A stretch of DNA of 22,891 bases from Elysia marginata (Eukaryota; Mollusca; Gastropoda; Plakobranchidae). The notes under the pieces are model-generated. The model had not been told where the DNA came from and made no database searches. It saw only the letters and a program-made list of their open reading frames with translations. Made by a program: the position numbers and the translations under genes. This document shows positions 1 through 9,200 of the stretch, one piece after another. Each line of letters begins with the position of its first letter. Positions within the stretch are counted from its first letter, which is position 1. The stretch is taken from the NCBI GenBank assembly GCA_019649035.1, contig BMAT01002537.1, positions 209,944-232,834 on the forward strand, written 5' to 3'.

Positions 1-421
1 GGAGAGGGGAAGGGGAGAACCGTGGGTTGTAGTAGAACTTAACAAAGCACGATGCTCGATATTACATAAACCTACATCTGGCTGTTGACTTTTAGTTATG
101 TACTGTAGTTTTAGTACACACCTGTACTGACAATGCTAAAACTGAATGTGCAAAAGTATCGTTTGTCATTGTCTCTCAGACTTCGGCTAGCTCACATCGT
201 CACCATAGTTCATCATACACACAGTTTAAATTTTAATGCTTTTTTAAACTTCACCGTTCACGATACAGTTACATTGCACAGTACTTTTTACACTACAAGA
301 GAATACCAAGATGCCTTCTACTTCAGCTGTCAAGCAGAAACGACCCTTTACAAATGTAGTATGTAGGCCTATCATGTTTTCCTCTTCAATATAGTCTACA
401 ATGCTTTTTTAAATGATTTTA
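1..421. other. AT-rich flank, nothing recognised
   Basis: It begins with a short purine-rich run (GGAGAGGGGAAGGGGAGA). A short open frame at 133-366 has no recognisable motif and no splice or homology support. It probably belongs to the SNX19 intron or intergenic DNA. Confidence 0.4.
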
Positions 422-506
422 CAACAACCTTGCATCCAACGAGACCTCAGGTTCAACGAGGATATAATGTCAGGCCATACTATCTCGTTATATCCAAGGT
501 TCACTG
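422..506. mobile_element. 85-bp MITE with pogo/Tigger-like inverted repeats, TA-flanked
   Basis: The left end reads CAACAACCTTGCATCCAACG; the right end, on the other strand, reads CAGTGAACCTTGGATATAAC. The two match over about 22 bases with one gap and a few changes, and each is bordered by TA. CAGTGAACCT...ATAACGAG is the style of pogo/Tigger ends. There is no room for a transposase, so it is non-autonomous. Confidence 0.6.
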
Positions 507-911
507 TAGTAAAAAAAAAAAAACCTAAAAAAAAAGAAATGACAACGACGAGGATGATGATAATGGTGTTGAGAATAAGAAAGATAGAAAAAAACATGTA
601 GTAGTGATATAATCTAATAACATCAGACATAGTAAATATGATGATAATAATAAATAGGACAATTAATTAGGATCCGATAATAATTGCAAATTCCTAAAAA
701 TGAAGAAAAAAAAATCCACAATAGACACCAATCCCCACAGGCTCAATAGGAGGAAGTAGAAATAAATGTCATTACGATGTCCATGGAAATTGAAGTATGG
801 CAACATATATAAGATAGCAACCTGATACTTCCAATTATGACCTTTCACTTCATAACCATTGCTGTTTTATCATTTTCACTCCTATGAGATGTGACTCATT
901 CTAAACTACAA
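507..911. other. A-rich and GAT-rich sequence beside the LINE 3' end
   Basis: A-rich tracts (about 511-537) and ATGATGATAAT-type runs (550-660) lie here. This may include the untranslated tail of the LINE, whose exact 3' limit is not visible. No gene is seen. Confidence 0.4.
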
Positions 912-2855
912 TTAGGAATTAGTATAATTTAACAAGTGCAACTTTAATTTCGAACGAAATCTTGACAAGGATACAGAGTGTTGTCTTGTATTAGATGGTA
1001 GAGTGTTCCAAAAAGCAATAGCACTGAAACAAACGCTCTGACTCTTGAAAATATCAACCCTAGGTAAGGGTAAAATAAATCGTTTCGTGTCATAGGAGCA
1101 TGGTGAAAATAAGTTATTAATATGAATAGGAACCTTCTTATGCATAGCTTTGCAGATCAACATAGCAAGTTGAAATTTCCTCAAAGACGATAGTCGCAAA
1201 ATGTTGAGTCTTACAAAGGCATCAGAGGTATGATATGAACAATTTTAATCAACGAGTCTAACAGCTCTTTTGTGGATAGATTTTAATATTCTCAATTGAT
1301 TTTGAGAAGTACCTCCATATAAGATTAGTCCATATTCTAATTTGCTATGAATAAAAGCATAATAGAAACTTTTCCTGCAGTCCTCATTAATGAAATTTTT
1401 AATCCTTGCCAACTGATAGGTCGCTTTAGCAATACTGGAGAAAATTTTTTTGATATGTCTGGACCAAGTTAAATCGTTATCCACTGAGAGTCCCAAAAAT
1501 TTAGTTGTAGAAACTTCTTGTATTGGGAGACCTTTTATATATATAGTGTGATGAGCAATAGGGAATCGTTGCCGTTTCTGCCTAGTTGTAATAATCATGA
1601 ATTTGGTTTTTTCCGGATAAATTTCCATAGCATTAGAATCTGCCCATTGTGAAACTGTATTGGCAGAAGTCTGCAATTTCTGAAAAACAGACTGGTAATT
1701 TGCATCAGATACGTGAACGCATGTATCATCGGCGAACATTTCACATACAGCTCCACCACAATGTAAAGGAAGATCATTAACATAGATCGAAAATAAAAGA
1801 GGTCCTAAAACAGATCCCTGTGGAATCCCACGCTTTATTATACTTAATCTAGAAATTTGTTTATTAAAGGAAACACTTTGCAACCTGTCAGACAAGAAAG
1901 AATAAATAAGCTGAAGACATGTGGGATCTAGCCCATAAAATGAAAGTTTTTTGTTAAGTATTCTGTGATCAATCATGTCAAAGGCCCGTTTGAAATCAAT
2001 GAACAATGAACCGTTAAATCAGAATTTACAGAATTCAACCAAAATTCATTAGTTTTTATAAGAGCAATCTGACATGAATTAAAAGAACGGAACCCTGATT
2101 GGTTCTCAATTAATAAGTTGTGTCTAGATAAATGATCACTTATGAGTGAATACATATGTTTCTCTAAAGGTTTTGGGAGGCTAGAAAGGAGTGAAATAGG
2201 CCTATAATTCGATGGACAATTAAGATCAAGATTAAGACCTTCTTATGAACTGGAACAATTATTGCTTTTTTAAACAGTTTTGGAAAATAACATTGAGAAA
2301 TACACAAGTTATAAATATAAACAAGAGATGAGACTATGCGAGGAGCCGCTAGTTCAAGCATAAAAACTGAAATTTTTTTCGAAGGAAGACGATTTTTTCG
2401 GTTTTAACTGCCTCAAATATGTCATAACATCGTCAATTGTTAGATATCGGAAAATGAGATTATTATTCGAACCAGCCAAATTCCTTGAACAAAAATTGTC
2501 TTTGACCTGAGCAGCTTCATGAATTTCATCCACAGTTAAAGCCTTCATATGAGAGTTGGTGTTTGTAAAAGACAAGACTAGATCAATTGCTGACAATGTA
2601 CAAGATTCTTGGGCAGAAGCATATTTCTTTTTGCCAATAGTTTGGTTAATAGCTGTCCATATGCTTTTTTGGGAATAATTGTCATTAATAAGAGTCTCAA
2701 AATATGATTTTTTTGCCCGCCTTATACAACTTTTAACATAATTTCTTTGCTTGATATCTAGGCATCACGAGGGCCGTGCCTTAGAAACCAGTCACGCTTT
2801 CTTATTTCCGCAAAAATATCTTTTTTAAACCAAGGATTGTTGATGTGTTTTTTTT
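912..2855 (-). mobile_element. LINE (non-LTR retrotransposon), CR1/L2/jockey group, 5'-truncated and decayed
   Basis: Translated on the minus strand, the element carries the region before the reverse transcriptase (NNPWFKKDIFAEIRKRDWF near 2830), YRPISLLSSLPKPLEK near 2190, the A motif FKRAFD near 1980, the B motif GIPQGSVLGPLLFSIYVND near 1810, the C motif FADDT near 1735, and FLGLSVDNDLTWS near 1490. The C-terminal part ends FWNTLPSNTR...LKLHLLNYT near 920. The endonuclease half is absent. The reading frame shifts several times and has stops, so it is dead. The family name is by motif style only. It lies in the same orientation as SNX19, inside its presumed fourth intron. Confidence 0.88.
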
Positions 2856-2869
2856 ATGCGCTTGGTACA

Positions 2870-2907
2870 CAGAGAGAGAAAGAGAGAGAGGGGAGAGAGA
2901 GACAGAG
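2870..2907. repeat. (AG)n microsatellite
   Basis: This is a purine run of AG dinucleotides with a GGG interruption, directly upstream of the 5' limit of the truncated LINE. Confidence 0.85.
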
Positions 2908-3144
2908 ATTTGGCATGTCATTTCTCAATCTCAACCTCAGATGATATGACACCCAATGACGGTGATGATGATGTAAAAGAATTCATATGTATTTCTAAAT
3001 TTAAAATACTCCTTTAGTATGGTGTCCAAAAACTTTTTAGGACTAGACAAGCCAATACATTAAAACCCAAAAAAATTATCCTTCATTTTTTTCCGCTTGC
3101 AGCATTTAGTACAGATAAACATCATTTGGTGAGAAGAGTCAAAC
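2908..3144. other. SNX19 intron 4 (start), unique AT-rich sequence
   Basis: The intron begins with GTTTGA on the minus strand. Nothing else is recognised before the (AG)n run and the LINE. The next SNX19 exon is not in the window. Confidence 0.5.
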
Positions 3145-3270
3145 CTTGTCAAGACGAGGCACATTTATTTCAGGAGATTTCTTCACAAAGGCAATGTGTG
3201 AGTCACCCTCATAGGCAAGGAATTCTCGGATATCTGGGCTGTTACAGATGGCTTCTATCTCAATCAGATC
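3145..3270 (-). CDS. SNX19: SNX19 exon 4: end of PX domain
   Basis: A 126-nt exon (42 codons) lies between the acceptor CTCTCACAG and the donor AAG|GTTTGA. It reads DLIEIEAICNSPDIREFLAY then EGDSHIAFVKK and ends RLDK. This matches the last PX helices of human SNX19 (IPEIANSEEVQEFLAL...ARIAFVKK). No convincing following exon was found between 3144 and 1, so the next intron is at least 3.1 kb and carries the LINE. Confidence 0.86.
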
Positions 3271-6200
3271 CTGTGAGAGCAAGACAGAGAAGAAAAACTC
3301 TTAATATCACTCAGTAAAGATACATCACTTGAATTTTAGATTTTAGGAATCTGAATGCAATAAAACATCTTACAAGAAACACAATTCATGAAAAACTAAG
3401 AAAATTTATGAGGGAAAAAAAGTTTGGTCAAGAAAATGAATATTGTCTTCCTCACAAGTTACATGGTCATTTTTATTCTAAAAAAGAACAAAGCCATTCA
3501 AACAAAGGTTATTCTACTACTATAACTAAGTTCATTATTTATTGTTATGTCATGACTAAGATCACTAAATTTCTCCAAAAACAGAGTACCGGCAGTACTA
3601 CTAACTAGTTTTATCAAATCTACAGTACTAGTTTTATCAAATCTGACTTCTCACTTTTAGAAATTCAAATGCCCCTAACTAGTGATAGGAACTTAAAAAA
3701 AAAATTGAAGAAATGAGATGTAAAAGCTGTAGCTTACTTTGAAAAAGGCAAACATTGTTTTTTTGTCGGAAATGCATTTGACTCCTAGTCCTAAGCCTAC
3801 GCAAAAAGTTAAAAATAACTCTAGCAAACCTTCAAATATTTCTCTAGGAAAAGCCTGCGGGCTTCCACAGTTTCTCTGTCGATGGACTTAAAAGGAAGTG
3901 ATGGCCACCTTTTTGGACCTCGAATTTCTGGAGATGAAAGAATTAAAAAGATCAAGGGTTTTCAAGAAAATAAAAATAATGATAGATGATGTTGAGGATA
4001 ATAAAGAAAATAAAACCATCGTTGTTATTTGTCACTTATAGTTTTCACATTTTCTTATATTAAACATATATGTACACTGGGATAAAAATATTACCCCAGT
4101 GCCCGATTTTCCTTGATAAAAAACATTGATTAAAAATATTTGTTACTGGAATTTTTCTTCACACTTATCAGTATTCCTCAAAAATTCATTTTTTACACAG
4201 CAACACTGCTTGATTTTTTTTTTGCAAAAAAAAAAAAAGAAGAAATATTAATTATACTGACCCTGGGTTGTTTCTGAAAGCGACTATTAAAATAGTTATA
4301 TATAAAAAAAATGGCAGGGGAATTTACTACCCTTCTATTCCTATCAAAAAAGGGAAAAAATGAGATTTGGTTTTGTGAAAACCTAAAAAACCGCCTCTAT
4401 CAGAATTAGAAACAATACCCAAATGACAAAAATTTGACTATTATCCTATGACTGGAATTAATTATGTATTGTAGAACTAGCAGTGGGGTGAATAAGTCAC
4501 TGCCGATGCATAGACAGGTATAAAAAGATTTATCACACTAAAAAGGTGGACTGATTTTATTACCTCTATTGATATTTTCATATTTTAAAAAGTATAAGGG
4601 TATACAGTAACTTACTTCCTATGTACAGGTAAATGAATGTGGTAAAACATGACTTACAGATAGGGTTAATACAACATGTATGCATTTATCATAAAAGTTT
4701 GTGCACAATGATTTTGGTAATACTCTCACTCAGCAACACCTAATCAAGAATTTGAACTTAATCAGAGTATTTCTAGTAAAATATAAATAAAATCAAACCT
4801 CACAAATATCAGAGATGGGAAAAATCTTTATTATTTAAAAAAAAACCCTAGCAACTTCCCTAAATTGGTGGATTCCGTAATTTAGTACACAACAGAAAAT
4901 GATACAGTCAAACCTGCCCTAGGCGACCACCGAAGATAAATAACGATTATGATCGGATGGGCATCATCCTCGTAAACCTGTAAATCATATTCTTTTCCAC
5001 TCTGTTTTTGATGTAAGAAACAAATTTTCTTTATACTTTTCTGTTTAGTTTGATTTTTAGACGATGGGAGATTCGAGGCAGATGCTGGCCAATTGATTCT
5101 TCTCAGGTGAAGAGTGGTAGCATTGCAGAGTTTTTTGTTTACATGATTGTAATTCAAGTGTATTGTGAGTAAGAGTTTAAAAAGCTGCCTGAGGAAGGGC
5201 TGGTAAGGTTGACGCCATGGAGGACATCAAAACAGAGAAAAAAAAATACGAGGAAGTCACATAAAAAAGGACGTCCATAGAGGTGGTCACCTTGGACAGG
5301 TGGTTGGTTAGGCAAATTTGACTGCATATATCATGAAACTTGTTTTCTTTGGAATGTATAGAATAGGTATGGTAAAAAATTTGCCAGCGTGGAAAAAAAA
5401 AAACTAAGGCGTAAGAACAGAAACAAGCATTCAAAACTCAATTGTATAGAAAACCAAAACTTCAGCTATTTCTATCTTGAACCAAACTTCAAACTTACTC
5501 TTCATGAACTGCTTGTAACTGACTTGGCTCTCTAGCCTCGACTGCAGATTGGTGAACTCTCGGTAGCGTCGCCTGACAGTCCCAGAGCGAATGATGGACT
5601 TTCCTTCCTCAGAGAAATACAGAGCTTCGTACTGGCAAAGAGGGCATGATGGAGAGAATAATAAAAGAAATTTGTTTGAGTATTGAGTCAGTGCATTTAT
5701 TATGTCAAAAGAAATGTATGTAAGCCAGTCGCAGAGAAGAAGGAGAGAACACTTAGTGCAAAACCTAAAAGCTTTAACTTGGAAGTTGGATAACACTTGT
5801 AATTTGTAAGGTTTTTTTTCAAAGATTTTCTTAAGAACAATGAAATTGATTCATTATTCAAACCTACAGAACATTTGGGCTTTGAAAATAAGCTTTAAAA
5901 AAGAATCATTTCCTTTCATTATAAATAATGTTTGCCCCCTCCCCCCCCCCTCCCATATTTACAAAAAAAATTCTATGAGTGAGACCCCTGTATAAAGACC
6001 TTGTAAAATGTTGCTAAAAACAGGTCCTATAAGAGGTGGGTATTAGTTGAGGGGTTAAATATATACCCATATGACTATGAGCAGATGTTTTCAAAGTTGA
6101 AGTCACATAAGAGGGGTGGTCTTTATTGAGGGGGTCTTAATTGAGGCGTTCCAGTTTCCACTGTATTACTATATAGCACATATAAAAACAAACAAAAAAC

Positions 6201-9200
6201 TATGCTTCTGCTATAAATAACTTTAACAGTAGAGTGGAACTCCTCAATAAAGACCACCCCTCTAATGTGACTTTAAACTAGAGGACATCTGTACCATGTC
6301 TTATGTCCAGGGCGGATGAGTTGAAAGTAATAAAAAACAAGAATAATGCAGATCATGTGTAAACATCCCAAAATGCATTAAACGTTATGGCTCTAGGCAC
6401 ACTTATTCATGATTCAAACCGAACAGCATAACATAATATTAATAATTACAAAAACCATACAAAAACACACATAGAGAAAGTTTGTCAACTAAAACAGTAC
6501 ACAAGTTAAACAACCATTATATATTGCACAGAAGTGGATGATTAAATTTTAACTTCAAAATTTTGCATGATGAGAAAAGTTTTTAGACCTGTTTTACCAT
6601 GTTCAGATGATATGAAAGAATCTTTTATAAGGCTTATAAGAATTCCAGAAAGGTTGAGAAATGGCTGAAAGATCTATGCAAATTTCTTAGACTAAGTTTG
6701 AGCCTTCTTCATTCTGAGCTTGTAAATGTCATTACTAATCGGATCGAAGAGAACAAGACGGAACATAAAGTTGGATCAAATCACTTTTAAAGCTTTACTA
6801 TTTATGCACTTATGACATAACACTGCAATCTAAAAATGTGTACTTAATAGATCCATGATTAGTTGTGTGTAGTTCTTGAAGCATAGGAGGAAAGTAGGAC
6901 ATTTTTGTTTGAAAACATATTTTAAAATAATTTAAGGTGGGTTTTTTACCTTTTCTTCTATACACTGAACAAAAAAAAGTACCAGTACACTCATAAAATT
7001 CCACAAAATGTTGATCTTCTTTTATTTAAATTGGAAGCTTAGAAAATCGCATTGTTCAAAACAGCAACGCCTTTGATATATAAGAATTTGAAAGTTAAAA
7101 TTTGGACATCCAACTTGACGTAAACGTGAGACGTGTACACTTCAACCCCTGAAATAAGATCCTCTTTTATAAGACCTGTTATAAATCTTCAAATTTCCAG
7201 GCTTTCATAACTTAGGGATTTTACTGTACAAAGACTGAAGTAACGAAGCCACAAGTTTAGAGCTGTCAGGCTCTCTGGATCTTTTGTAGGTAAAACTTTG
7301 TTACTGTAACTCATTTCAATTATAAATTACCAACTTTTGTAAAATGTGTTTGTTTTCCTGTCTTACAGTTACGTCTACCTGTAATTTTGGACACAATTTA
7401 TAATTTGAAATTCTTTAAAAAATTTATAGAGACCAAAAATTATTTATAATATCATTTTCAATATTTATCACTCAAATTACAACATTCTAAATGATGACCT
7501 TAATAGTTCCCATGCAAACAAAATGACAAATGAAGTGAATAAAGAGAGCCACGTGATGAGGCATAGTTAGGAATCATAATTAATATTATGAAAAGAGACA
7601 AAAATCTACAAATTGAAAATATATAAAAAAAAGAAATGTCAGTGAAAAAAATCTGTTATTTAATTTGAAAAGATTTTATATAAATTATATTTTCGTAATT
7701 CCAAAAGTAAAAATAAAAAATGTGACTTTTTTCTATAAATGAAACTGCCCTACTCACCTACTCTATCTCACTGAAATTTATAGACCAAAAGATGTAAAAA
7801 TTTAGCATTGATTATTACTTGATAACCTTAAATTGCTTTCAAGAACTCAAACAGTGAACCAAAAAACATGATGTAGGCTACTGTGTAAACCTCTCTTGCT
7901 TTTACAAGTGTGCTTAAGTATAGTGGCAACCACTACAGCAGGACCATCCCAACAGCAGGGCCTCTGAGGAAAGTCTATTACTTGTGTATGGTACAACGGG
8001 ACAAAAGCAAGCCTGAACATGGATACAGCAGGGGGAAAAGAGCAAACTTCAGAGAATTTAGAGTAAAAATTTAAGAAACTTTTCCGTCAAAATGACAAGG
8101 AAGCCAATACAAGACCTTGGGCTCATTGTGGGCTTGCAAATTGAGCCAGTGCAAGGTTCCCATGGGCCTTTATAATAAATTTATCTAGGTCACGAGCCGG
8201 TGTGCATTGTATAGGGAAGGGAGAGAGGGTCTAAGTGCGGTATTGTCATTGGCCTGTCCAGTACAGTGAGACTGAGAGGAGGCACTAGAGGCCTAGAGCA
8301 AGATCATATCATGTAGGTTAAATATATGCTGGTATCTATTTGTAAGCTTATGACATGGGTAAAACAATGTGAATGATGCACAGATGTTTGTGGATGAAGA
8401 GGGGAGGGAAGAGGTGAGGAGGGTCTTGTTATGTGCAGAGATGTATGAGAATGCTGTCAGAGTTTGTTTTTTTTCTCGATAGTCCCCTTTACATTTTTAT
8501 TGTAGGAACAAGCCTACAGCGGGGTGTCTTTTAAAACTAAAAAATGCCATTGTAGACATGTTCTACTGTACCACTTTAAGTATTTTAACTGAACATTCAT
8601 GAAAAACACAACAGTCAGTGGAACATACAAATTTCAACATAACCTTTAAAACAGGTGTTTTCAGTACTCTCAAAGTACAGAAAAAGACCCATCAGCTTTA
8701 AATGTAAATTTTCATTTTACATTACAATTGATATTTCTCTTTGTATCTGTTTTTTTTTTTTCCAAATTGCTCTTAAAATCAAATTGATTATTTTTCCCTC
8801 TAAAAATTTGATTTGACATAGAAGAAATTACAAGCTTACATGGATGATGTAGAGAGAATACTGGGTTGAGCTTCTGTATTCTGTATTCAGGACAGTTTCT
8901 GGAATCGACACGTCTTGAAAAATGCGCCTGTCATCAAAGATGTAAGATTTGACCATATCATGCCAAGCATTGTTTGATTCAAAACTATGCGAATCTTGAT
9001 TAGCTGAAGGCGGAGCATCTTGCGCTGTTGGAGATGGAGTCAGCAATGGAGAAAGCGGACTTGGGTCAAGTACACACTCAGAGTTTGAGTGTGTGGAGGC
9101 TGAGAAAGAGAAAAGTGAGTTGATATTTGAGAAAAATCCTGCTGCGGGAGAGGCATCACAGTCACTGATAGCCGGCGTAAGCTGCAAATCCTCGACTTTA

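Noticed and set aside
133-601. Short open frames in the left flank as possible genes
   Set aside because: No motif, no splice structure; one overlaps the 85-bp MITE and an A-rich run.
1-3144. Nexin_C exons of SNX19
   Set aside because: Minus-strand translation of the parts outside the LINE shows no Nexin_C-like sequence next to usable splice sites; they probably lie beyond the window.
5640-5796. Extension of SNX19 exon 2 upstream (MLSNFQVKAFRFC...)
   Set aside because: The acceptor TTGCCAG at 5632 with phase 0 joins exon 1 exactly to the PX sequence; the upstream frame is intron.
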